Positions 8,405-15,010 of a stretch of 43,949 nucleotides of DNA are shown here, piece after piece. This DNA comes from Oceanirhabdus seepicola (GTDB lineage: Bacteria > Bacillota > Clostridia > Clostridiales > Clostridiaceae). The notes under the pieces are model-generated. The model ran no database searches, had not been told where the DNA came from, and saw nothing but the letters and a program-made list of their open reading frames with translations. How positions within the stretch are numbered: position 1 is the stretch's first letter; each line of letters begins with the position of its first letter. The stretch spans positions 208,148-252,096 of the forward strand of contig NZ_JAGSOJ010000007.1 in assembly GCF_023684385.1 (NCBI RefSeq), given 5' to 3'. The translations under genes were made by a program, and so were the position numbers.

Positions 8405-9013
8405 ATGGCAATTAGTCTTCAAAAAGGACAGAGAATAAGTTTAACTAAAGAAGATAAAAATTTATCTAAAATTATGGTAGGACTTGGATGGGATCCAGTT
8501 AAAAATGCAGGAAACAAAGGAGTATTTGGAGGCTTATTTGGTGGTTCACAGAATGATGTGGATTGTGATGCTTCAGTAATTATGCTTGATGAAAGTAACA
8601 AAATAAGAGGTAAAGAGAATATAATTTATTTTGGGAATTTAAAAAGTAAATGTGCAAGTGTTAATCATATGGGAGACAATCTTACAGGAGATGGGGATGG
8701 TGATGATGAACAAATCATGATAGATCTTTCTCGTGTTCCTAGAGAGATACATAAGTTGGTGTTTGTCGTAAATATTTATGCTTGTGTTAAACGTAAACAG
8801 CACTTTGGGATGATACAAAATGCTTATATACGTATTATGAATACAGCTAATTCTAAAGAGATGGTTCGTTTCAATTTAACTGACAATTATTCTGGGAAAA
8901 CAGCCTTATTTGTTGGTGAAATTTACCGTCATGGTGATGAGTGGAAATTCGCTGCCACTGGTGAAGGGGATAATTCTACTGGTTTAAAAGAAATGATAAA
9001 TAGATTTAACTAA
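8405..9013 (+). CDS. TerD-family protein with Gly/Phe-rich insertion (pair 2, second member)
   Basis: This 202-residue protein starts with SLQKGQRISLTK and carries the insertion GVFGGLFGGSQ before VDCDASV, as in 2568-3167. The Ca2+ segment GDNLTGDGDGDDEQ is intact and the end reads GEGDNSTGLKEMI. It looks like the more typical YceC-type member, the copy at 2568 being more diverged. GAGGAG precedes the ATG. The gap to the previous TerD gene is 89 bp with no obvious terminator, so co-transcription is likely. A terminator follows at 9089. Confidence 0.92.
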   Translation: MAISLQKGQRISLTKEDKNLSKIMVGLGWDPVKNAGNKGVFGGLFGGSQNDVDCDASVIMLDESNKIRGKENIIYFGNLKSKCASVNHMGDNLTGDGDGDDEQIMIDLSRVPREIHKLVFVVNIYACVKRKQHFGMIQNAYIRIMNTANSKEMVRFNLTDNYSGKTALFVGEIYRHGDEWKFAATGEGDNSTGLKEMINRFN

Positions 9014-9088
9014 ATTATAGACGATTAGGAAAGATTAATAAAAACATAAGATATAGAATAAGTGTTTTTATGAGTTACCTGAAGAATT

Positions 9089-9126
9089 AAGATGACTATT
9101 ACCTATATGGAGATAGTCATCTTTTT
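9089..9126 (+). terminator. Terminator of the TerD pair 2 operon
   Basis: AAGATGACTAT (9089-9099) pairs with ATAGTCATCTT (9113-9123), an 11-bp stem followed by more T. It closes the Ter cluster on the plus strand. Confidence 0.75.
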
Positions 9127-9165
9127 GATTTAAACAATAAGTTTTCTAATTTCTAATGGAAAATA

Positions 9166-9300
9166 TTATTCAATACCTCTTATTACACCTTTAGATTTAT
9201 GTTTTTCTATTTCACTATCATTTATAATTTCTGGTTGCTTACCTTTAGGATTATCTTGCTTACTTTTAATAGGTTGCTTTGTATTTTTTTTATATGGCAA
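9166..9300 (-). CDS. Small Lys-rich protein of unknown function
   Basis: A 44-residue basic, hydrophilic protein is predicted from TTG 9300, beginning PYKKNTKQPIKSK after the initiator. I chose TTG because AAGGGGTG lies just before it at good spacing; an upstream in-frame ATG at 9351 has no such site. The product has no membrane segment, no Cys and no motif I recognise. Small Lys/Gln/Pro-rich proteins of this kind are common near stress genes in clostridia. It may be a real small gene, but the evidence is limited to the ribosome-binding site and reading-frame integrity. Confidence 0.45.
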   Translation of the reverse strand: MPYKKNTKQPIKSKQDNPKGKQPEIINDSEIEKHKSKGVIRGIE

Positions 9301-9510
9301 AATTATCACCCCTTCTTTAAATTTTAAAAGATTTTCAATATTAAAAACCATATAACTTTTGCATTATTAGCTTTTCCCTTTAGAGCGATTTTATACTTAT
9401 TTCTAACAGAAGTTGATGCACCTTTGTTGAGTATATGAATTTACATATTTAAGATTATGTAAATTAAACCAAAGCAAACAAAAAACATTTCCCAAATAAT
9501 TGAATAATAG

Positions 9511-9545
9511 AAAACACCACTAAAATTAATTTCTAGTAGCATTTT
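9511..9545 (-). terminator. Minus-strand terminator after the 105-residue protein gene
   Basis: Read on the minus strand, a 12-position stem (three G-U pairs) spans plus-strand arms 9511-9522 and 9534-9545 and ends in TTTT. It lies 34 bp past the stop of 9579-9896. Confidence 0.45.
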
Positions 9546-9578
9546 TTATCAAGAAATAGACTTTATTTAATTATAAAT

Positions 9579-9896
9579 TTATTCTTTAACTTCTAAAAAA
9601 GGAACAGAGTTTTGGTATTTTTCAAATTCTTCAAATTCTTTGAATTTTTCAATCTGCACAAGTGGTTCTAATTGTACCGGTTCTTCAAAGTAATCCTCTA
9701 ACTTTAATCCGTTTCCAAAAATGGGTTTAGGGACTTGCTTTCCTAATTCGTGTAAAAACCACGAAGGTCCTTTAACTGCATGTTCATGAAAAGTTTCCTT
9801 CCTTTCCTTAAGCTGATTATATGCACTATCCTCCTTTTGGTACCACTTCATTTCATTCTCATCAAAGAAATTGATAACAAGTATTTTATCTTTCAT
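9579..9896 (-). CDS. Hypothetical acidic protein, INFFD-NEMKWY family (copy A)
   Basis: This 105-residue acidic protein starts KDKILVINFFDENEMKWYQK and ends in a Glu/Phe-rich tail (KFKEFEEFEKYQNSVP). Its neighbour 10128-10400 starts with almost the same segment and has a similar EF-rich tail, so the two are paralogues. A hydrophobic IL-VINFFD strand followed by NEMKWY is the only strongly shared block. The middle also carries a loosely shared W-H-E-GK-P-P segment. There is no signal peptide or membrane helix. TTAGGAG precedes the ATG in both genes. I do not recognise the family. The hydrophobic start followed by an acidic tail could suit a small binding partner or inhibitor, but that is a guess. 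Confidence 0.7.
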   Translation of the reverse strand: MKDKILVINFFDENEMKWYQKEDSAYNQLKERKETFHEHAVKGPSWFLHELGKQVPKPIFGNGLKLEDYFEEPVQLEPLVQIEKFKEFEEFEKYQNSVPFLEVKE

Positions 9897-10127
9897 TTTC
9901 GACTCCTAAAATTGATAATTTAATTATTTTCATGTTCATTAAATGACATAAGATATTATCATTACAACTTTTACTATTGATGCATTTTGAAGCATATACT
10001 TAATGTCTAGAACTATTAATCCGTATATTATTTATATTCATAATTATTATAATATATTATTGTAACTTATTAAGTAAGGTGTTTACATATCAAGATTCCT
10101 AATAGTTTACATGGATTATGGAGTCTA

Positions 10128-10400
10128 CTATTCTTTATTTTCTTTAAGAGGCATATATTCTTCAAATTCTTGAAACTCTAATAAGGGTGGGAGTTGTACA
10201 AACTCTTCTGTAAAACTGTCGTCAATAGGGACTTCAATAGGAGGCTTTCCGGTTTCATGATACCATTTAGTATGTTCGTATCTGTGTTCTTCACTAGATT
10301 GAAAGGGTACTACAACTTGAGTTTGATTACTTTCCTCATTTTCGTACCACTTCATTTCATTTTTGTCGAAGAAATTGATAATAAAAATCTTTTCTCTCAT
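10128..10400 (-). CDS. Hypothetical acidic protein, INFFD-NEMKWY family (copy B)
   Basis: This 90-residue paralogue of 9579-9896 begins REKIFIINFFDKNEMKWYEN, then diverges, and ends with LLEFQEFEEYMPLKENKE. A central HTKWYHETGKPPIEVP resembles WFLHELGKQVPKP of copy A. The upstream sequences also match (TTTTAGGAGT then AAAATG), so the duplication probably included the leader. The 231-bp gap between the genes has no clear terminator, so they may share a transcript, with copy B first. No homologue comes to mind and no function is proposed. Conservation of two copies argues that both are real genes. Confidence 0.7.
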   Translation of the reverse strand: MREKIFIINFFDKNEMKWYENEESNQTQVVVPFQSSEEHRYEHTKWYHETGKPPIEVPIDDSFTEEFVQLPPLLEFQEFEEYMPLKENKE

Positions 10401-10667
10401 TTTTAACTCCTAAAAATTGATTATAATTTATTAATGTGTACGTATTAACTTCTATATGATTGCACTACTAAATTTAAAAGATGACTCACTTGCAAGTGTA
10501 ACCTTATTATAAAAAATTCTAGATATATAATCATTCTTTTCATAATTATTATATTAACTATATTTAATTGAGTGATATTTTTTATACTTTAGTGACGTAT
10601 AAGATTAATCCTATGAAGAATACTATTAATGTCTTAAAATCAGTTATTTAAAAGGAGAAAGAAACCT

Positions 10668-11012
10668 ATGATGAAAACAGAAACATTAAATGCGACTTAT
10701 CAAAAATGCATTGATAAATGCATAGAGTGTGCTCAAGTTTGCGAATATTGTGCTCACGCATGTTTAAACGAACCAGATCCTAAGGCAATGGCTAGATGCA
10801 TCAGATTAGATAGAGATTGTGCAGAAATATGTCGTCTTGCAGCTCAATTTATGATTAGAGAGAGTGAGTATGCAATAGAAGTATGCGAATTATGTGCTAA
10901 AATATGTAAATCATGCGCAGATGAATGTGCAAAACATCCTGTAGATCATTGTAAAAGATGTGAAGATGTTTGTAATTGTTGTGCTGATGAATGTAATGAA
11001 ATGGCAAGATAA
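10668..11012 (+). CDS. Four-helix-bundle Cys-rich (copper storage type) protein
   Basis: This 114-residue protein has 20 cysteines, mostly in CxxC and CxxxC spacings along predicted helices (KCIDKCIECAQVCEYCAHAC, EVCELCAKICKSCADEC). This is the pattern of the DUF326/Csp family, whose studied members are four-helix bundles that bind many Cu(I) ions through inward-facing Cys. No signal peptide is present, so it resembles the cytosolic type. AAAGGAG lies before ATG 10668. A strong terminator follows, so it is a single-gene unit. Two smaller Cys-rich relatives lie at 17506 and 17951. Copper is the expected metal by family; other thiophilic metals cannot be excluded. Confidence 0.88.
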   Translation: MMKTETLNATYQKCIDKCIECAQVCEYCAHACLNEPDPKAMARCIRLDRDCAEICRLAAQFMIRESEYAIEVCELCAKICKSCADECAKHPVDHCKRCEDVCNCCADECNEMAR

Positions 11013-11046
11013 TTTTATAATTGAAGTAAAAGTTAATATTATATTA

Positions 11047-11076
11047 AAAACTCCTAAATCATTAGGAGTTTTTTTG
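11047..11076 (+). terminator. Terminator after the Cys-rich gene
   Basis: AAAACTCCTAA and TTAGGAGTTTT form an 11-bp stem with loop ATCA, followed by further T. It lies 34 bp past the stop of 10668-11012. Confidence 0.85.
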
Positions 11077-11248
11077 TGTACACTTATAATTTTTTAGATA
11101 TTTTTTCATAAAAAGGGGGGAAGGTTAGCATGGATAAATCTGTATGTCAATAAATATATGTAAAGACCTCAGGAGTAGACAGAAAGAACGGAAAGTAATA
11201 CCATGAAATTTAATAATATTAAAAAAATATTAAAAAATATTAAAACCT

Positions 11249-11278
11249 CATAATTATCACTCAATCTAATGATATAAT
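11249..11278 (+). promoter_or_regulatory. Degenerate CATAAT direct-repeat promoter (box 1)
   Basis: CATAAT (11249-11254) is followed 11 bp later by CTCAAT (11260-11265), then 7 bp, then a perfect TATAAT -10 (11273-11278). Geometry is identical to boxes 2 and 3 at 12774 and 16492, though the second half-site is weaker. It precedes the iron-sulphur/FMN gene by 82 bp. Confidence 0.45.
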
Positions 11279-11359
11279 AATTGATATTTAACTAAATTCA
11301 TTTGAAATAATGAGTTTTGAATAAATAAAGAGTTGCTTAAGGAAGTTTAGGGGGAAACT

Positions 11360-12727
11360 ATGAGAAAGAAAATCGAAAGAATTAGAAATGTTGTTCAGTT
11401 ATTTTCGATAATTATTTTTACCGGATTATTTGGTCTCATACTATATAATTTTCGTAAAGTGTATGAGAGTATTTTAGATGGAGTAAGTAAATTTAATGTA
11501 CAGGCTCTATATATCATATTACCTTTGATAGGGATTACTTTAATATTTGGAAGATTCTTTTGTGGTTGGTTATGTGCTTTTGGAGCAATAAATGATTTTA
11601 TTTATAAGATATCTAAGAAAGCATTTAAAATAAAATTTAAAGTAAATAAAAAAGTAGATTCCACTTTAAAAGCTATTAAATATATATACTTATTAGGAAT
11701 TGTAGTTTTAACGTGGACATTAGGAAATAATTTTCTAAGTACTTATGATCCATGGAATGCATATGCTAAGATAAAGTATTTACCCTCAAGTTTTATAAAT
11801 AAACCTAGCGCATTTTTAATTTTACTTTCTACGTTAATTGGAGCTGCCTTTGTTGAAAGGTTTTTCTGCAAATATTTATGTCCATTAGGAGCTATTCAAG
11901 GTATGATATCTAAATTGAAGATCTCAAATATTAGTAAGGATACAAGTCTTTGCGGTAAATGTACTCTTTGTACTAAAAAATGTCCTATGGGGATAAATCT
12001 TAATGGAAAAGAAAGTATAATGAGCAGTGAATGTATTAGTTGTTTAAATTGTGTGTCTAATTGTCCTAAGAAAAATGCAAAGCAGAAAATTATTGGATTG
12101 AAAACACCACCTATAATTTTTATAGTGCTGGGATTAATACTTTTCTTTATGTCCTATTTCTCTAAAGCATCAATTATTCAAAGTTTAACTGAAAATAAGA
12201 AGGTAGTTAGTGAAGAAAAGTCACAGGATGTTAGTGAAGAGAAAATATTAACACATAAGAATATATACAACTTTAATCATGGAAATAAAGTATATAATAA
12301 TTTTCTTGATGATTATTCAATATTAGAAGAAATGAATAAAATAAATACAAACAATAAAAGTAATGAAAATAGTAATGATGAAGAATCCATGGAAGAATCT
12401 AATTATAGCAACAAATTTGACGAGAATATAGATAAAAAAGTACAAGAGAAAAAAGAAAATATAATTTATAATAATGGTACATTTAAAGGAAAAGAACTAG
12501 ATCTAAGCGTAGAAGTTACTCTATATAGCGATAAGATAGTTAGCATTGAAATAAAATCTCATGGAGAAGACATTGATTACTTCGAAAAACCTTTTGAAAA
12601 AATTCCAAAGGATATTATTGAAAAACAAACAACAGAAGTGGACGTAGTATCTGGTGCTACAAATACAAGTGAGAGATTATTGAAGGCTATAGATAATGCT
12701 CTTGAAAAAGCAAAAATCAAAAATTAA
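11360..12727 (+). CDS. Membrane 4Fe-4S protein with C-terminal FMN-binding domain
   Basis: This 455-residue protein fuses a NapH/NosR-like polytopic ferredoxin to an FMN-binding domain. The N-terminal half has membrane helices and the two loops FFCGWLCAFG and FFCKYLCPLG. Two 4Fe-4S motifs follow (CGKCTLCTKKCP and CISCLNCVSNCP). After another helix (about 250-270) comes an acidic Asn/Glu/Ser-rich linker, then the FMN domain with DVVSGAT at 428-434, the flavinylation signature whose last Thr would carry FMN through ApbE. It should move electrons across or along the membrane to an outside flavin. No ApbE is in the window. Box 1 upstream and a strong terminator downstream make it a single-gene unit. 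The electron acceptor is unknown. Confidence 0.85.
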   Translation: MRKKIERIRNVVQLFSIIIFTGLFGLILYNFRKVYESILDGVSKFNVQALYIILPLIGITLIFGRFFCGWLCAFGAINDFIYKISKKAFKIKFKVNKKVDSTLKAIKYIYLLGIVVLTWTLGNNFLSTYDPWNAYAKIKYLPSSFINKPSAFLILLSTLIGAAFVERFFCKYLCPLGAIQGMISKLKISNISKDTSLCGKCTLCTKKCPMGINLNGKESIMSSECISCLNCVSNCPKKNAKQKIIGLKTPPIIFIVLGLILFFMSYFSKASIIQSLTENKKVVSEEKSQDVSEEKILTHKNIYNFNHGNKVYNNFLDDYSILEEMNKINTNNKSNENSNDEESMEESNYSNKFDENIDKKVQEKKENIIYNNGTFKGKELDLSVEVTLYSDKIVSIEIKSHGEDIDYFEKPFEKIPKDIIEKQTTEVDVVSGATNTSERLLKAIDNALEKAKIKN

Positions 12728-12737
12728 GATATGGAGG

Positions 12738-12766
12738 GTGTATACAAATTTGTATACACTTTTTTA
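12738..12766 (+). terminator. Terminator after the 4Fe-4S/FMN gene
   Basis: A perfect palindrome at 12738-12759 (GTGTATACAAA and TTTGTATACAC) is followed by a T-run. It starts 10 bp after the stop codon and sits immediately before promoter box 2. Confidence 0.8.
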
Positions 12767-12770
12767 TTAT

Positions 12771-12803
12771 CCACATAATTGCTCCATAATTTGATGATAA
12801 ACT
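12771..12803 (+). promoter_or_regulatory. CATAAT direct-repeat promoter (box 2), NlpC/P60 gene
   Basis: CCACATAATTGCTCCATAAT spans 12771-12790: two CATAAT half-sites 11 bp apart. Seven bases later comes TAAACT (12798-12803), a plausible -10. The first 20 bases, and one base further on the left, are identical to box 3 at 16490. Head-to-tail half-sites about one helical turn apart in place of a -35 are typical of activation by OmpR-family regulators; such a regulator is encoded at 14312. Confidence 0.6.
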
Positions 12804-12862
12804 CAAAGAAACAAATGAAATTATCAAAAGAATATTGTTTATATTCTAGGAAGGGGATAAAT

Positions 12863-13894
12863 GTGAATAAGAAATTGAAGAGTTTTTTACCAGCACTAAT
12901 ATTATCAACAGTATTAAGTTCTAATTTCTCTGTATTAGCACACTCTAGTTCACAACAAATTAATGAAAAATCACAATATTTAAATAATCAGAAAAGCAAT
13001 TTAGAAGAAGTACTAGATAAAATTGATGTGCTAAGTAAAGTAATTAGAGATTTGGATTCAAGCATTGTGGAAGAACAACTTGAAATAAATAATATTAATA
13101 ATAAAAATAAAGTATTGAAAAAAAATTTAAAAGATTTAGAAAATGAAATTTTAGATTTATTGAATGAAAGAGAAAATAATAAAGAGTTATATGAAAAAAT
13201 TAAAAAGAATATTAATAGATACGGATTATCTGAAGGTTCAGAAAAATCCCTTTTAGATAAGTTAAATAAAGAATATACACTAATACAATTCAAAACTCAA
13301 CAATCAATAAGAAAGAAAATAGTAATAAAAGATGGATTAGAAAAAGAATATTTAGAGAAAGAAAAAAACATTAACCAGAGTAAAAACTTAGTATCAAGAT
13401 TTGAAGAAGATAGAAATGACAATGAGATTCAACTTAAAGATATTCAGATTAAAAAAGAGATCATTGTCATAGATATAAAAAAAAATGAACAAGCTATTAA
13501 TGATATTATGCGGAAAATAAAAAATGAATCAAATATTAAAGTAGAAGAGCTTATAACATATGCAAATAGCTTTTTAGGTACACCATATTTATGGGGTGGA
13601 ACAAGACCTGAAACAGGATTTGATTGTTCAGGATTTATACAATATGTTTATAAACATTTTGGCATAAAACTAGGAAGGTCAACCTTTAATCAGATAAAGG
13701 GTGGAACTCGTATAAAAAAAGAAAATCTGAAACCTGGTGATTTAGTGTTTTTCGGAAGTTGGAGTAATCCATATCATAATGGGATTTATATTGGAGATGG
13801 CAAGTTTATTCATTCTCCAAAAACAGGTGATGTTATTAAGATATCAAAATTGAATGTGATGAATTTTTTGACTGGAGTTAGAGTAATTAAATAA
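12863..13894 (+). CDS. Secreted coiled-coil NlpC/P60 peptidoglycan hydrolase
   Basis: This 343-residue protein starts at GTG 12863 behind AGGAAGGGG. A signal peptide (residues 1-33, LSTVLSSNFSVLAHS) is followed by a long Lys/Glu/Asn-rich coiled coil (about 40-225) and a C-terminal NlpC/P60 domain. Catalytic residues are visible: Cys255 in DCSG, His305 in YHNGIYIG and His317 in IHSP. The family cleaves peptide cross-bridges of peptidoglycan, usually between D-Glu and diaminopimelate; the coiled coil often controls activity or docking. It stands alone behind promoter box 2, between the FMN gene and the SHOCT/two-component genes, and may be a target of that system in envelope stress. No choline- or SH3-type wall-binding domain is present. 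Confidence 0.9.
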   Translation: MNKKLKSFLPALILSTVLSSNFSVLAHSSSQQINEKSQYLNNQKSNLEEVLDKIDVLSKVIRDLDSSIVEEQLEINNINNKNKVLKKNLKDLENEILDLLNERENNKELYEKIKKNINRYGLSEGSEKSLLDKLNKEYTLIQFKTQQSIRKKIVIKDGLEKEYLEKEKNINQSKNLVSRFEEDRNDNEIQLKDIQIKKEIIVIDIKKNEQAINDIMRKIKNESNIKVEELITYANSFLGTPYLWGGTRPETGFDCSGFIQYVYKHFGIKLGRSTFNQIKGGTRIKKENLKPGDLVFFGSWSNPYHNGIYIGDGKFIHSPKTGDVIKISKLNVMNFLTGVRVIK

Positions 13895-13997
13895 TAGTGT
13901 AATTACTCTTAACAAATTCATAAAAATCACAAATATTTTTGATATGGTTTTATTAAATAAATTTACGAATATCTATGAATGAAAGGAGTGTAAAAAA

Positions 13998-14228
13998 ATA
14001 GGATTCTGTGATTTTGATTATGGAATGAGAGGCATGGGAAGTATGATGTTTTTAGGATGGATTTTAATTGCTGTAATAGTGTACTCTGTATTTGCCCATA
14101 GAAATAGGACATATGTTGAAAGAAGAAATATTTATGATGACTCCGCTCTTAGAGTCTTAAATGAAAGATATGCTTCAGGTGAAATTTCAGAAGAAGAATA
14201 TCAGAAAATTAGAAAGAATATTAGCTAG
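13998..14228 (+). CDS. SHOCT-domain small membrane protein, probable ATA start
   Basis: This is a small protein with one hydrophobic segment (MMFLGWILIAVIVYSVFA) and a C-terminal SHOCT motif (LRVLNERYASGEISEEEYQK). The first in-frame ATG, 14025, has no ribosome-binding site. A good one (GAAAGGAGTG, 13981-13990) lies 9 bases before an in-frame ATA at 13998, which would add IGFCDFDYG, an N-terminus usual for clostridial SHOCT proteins. I therefore extend the gene to 13998 (76 residues), with initiation at a rare ATA. If that is wrong, the gene is 14025-14228 with 67 residues. It lies 83 bp before the response regulator and is probably co-transcribed. SHOCT proteins often accompany two-component and stress genes; the role is unknown. 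Confidence 0.75.
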   Translation: MGFCDFDYGMRGMGSMMFLGWILIAVIVYSVFAHRNRTYVERRNIYDDSALRVLNERYASGEISEEEYQKIRKNIS

Positions 14229-14311
14229 GGATTTATTTCTCTAGCTTTTCTAATAAGTCTAAATAAGTTGATAATAATAAAACTAAAGAGAAGTATATAC
14301 GAGGTGAAAAG

Positions 14312-15010
14312 ATGAAAGAAAAAAAAAGAATATTAGTTGTAGATGATGAAGATAAAATCTTAGAAGTTGTTGAAGCCTATTTAAAAAAAAAGGGGTTTAT
14401 GGTTACTACTGCTAAAGATGGTGAAACAGCTTTTAATTTATTTAAGAACAAAAAATTCCATTTGATTATTTTAGATTTAATGATGCCTATTCTTTCAGGT
14501 GAAGAGGTATGCAGTAAAATAAGAGCAATTTCGGATATACCGATAATAATGCTTACAGCTAAAATTGAAGAAGATGATAAAATTGAAGGATTAGCTTTAG
14601 GTGCTGATGATTATGTAACCAAACCTTTTAGTGTTAGAGAATTAGTTGGAAGAGTTAATGCTTTACTAAGGAGAACATATCGAGATGATAGTCCTATGGC
14701 TGAGTATTTGACTTTTAATGGAGGAGACTTAGAAGTAGATATAAAAAGAATGATAGTTATGAAGAAGGGTGAGAATGTTTCTTTAACATCAAAAGAGTTT
14801 AAAGTTCTTGTTGCACTATTAACAAGCCCAGGGCAAGTATTTACAAGAGAACAATTAGTAATGAAAGCTTTTGGTATGCAATATGAAGGTTTTGACAGAA
14901 ATATTGACACATATATAAAAAATATTAGACGTAAAATCGAGGATAATCCAAAAGTGAATAAATATATTTCTACTGTTTACGGAGTAGGATATAAATTTGG
15001 AGGAGAATAG
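14312..15010 (+). CDS. OmpR/PhoB-family response regulator
   Basis: This 232-residue protein has a receiver domain with the acidic pair Asp11-Asp12, phospho-acceptor Asp55 (LIILDLMMP), Thr82 and Lys104 (YVTKPF). It is followed by an OmpR-type winged helix (LTSKEFKVLVALLTSPGQVF, then RNIDTYIKNIRRKI). It is a DNA-binding regulator that should bind tandem half-sites about one turn apart. GAGGTGAAAAG precedes ATG 14312. Its stop codon abuts the kinase start with no gap, so the pair is translationally coupled. Boxes 1-3, at 11249, 12771 and 16489, are candidate sites. The inducing signal is inferred from the kinase sensor to be metal or envelope related. Confidence 0.93.
   Translation: MKEKKRILVVDDEDKILEVVEAYLKKKGFMVTTAKDGETAFNLFKNKKFHLIILDLMMPILSGEEVCSKIRAISDIPIIMLTAKIEEDDKIEGLALGADDYVTKPFSVRELVGRVNALLRRTYRDDSPMAEYLTFNGGDLEVDIKRMIVMKKGENVSLTSKEFKVLVALLTSPGQVFTREQLVMKAFGMQYEGFDRNIDTYIKNIRRKIEDNPKVNKYISTVYGVGYKFGGE

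Larger units (their letters stand above)
11013..11359. other. Gene-poor gap of 347 bp
   Basis: The gap holds the terminator of the Cys-rich gene (11047-11075) and then a 7-codon reading frame MDKSVCQ (11130-11153) behind AAAAGGGGGGAAGG. A 16-codon Asn/Lys/Ile frame follows at 11202. The promoter box of the next gene ends near 11278. The two mini-frames look like decay products or leader peptides. No RNA gene is recognised. Confidence 0.5.

Noticed and set aside
10194..10406. Plus-strand reading frame of 70 codons opposite copy B of the INFFD family
   Set aside because: Copy B on the other strand has a paralogue and a good ribosome-binding site; this frame has neither.
13911..13935. A fourth CATAAT-type box before the SHOCT gene
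   Set aside because: CATAAAAATCACAAAT resembles the first half-site but lacks the 11-bp second half-site and the correctly spaced -10.
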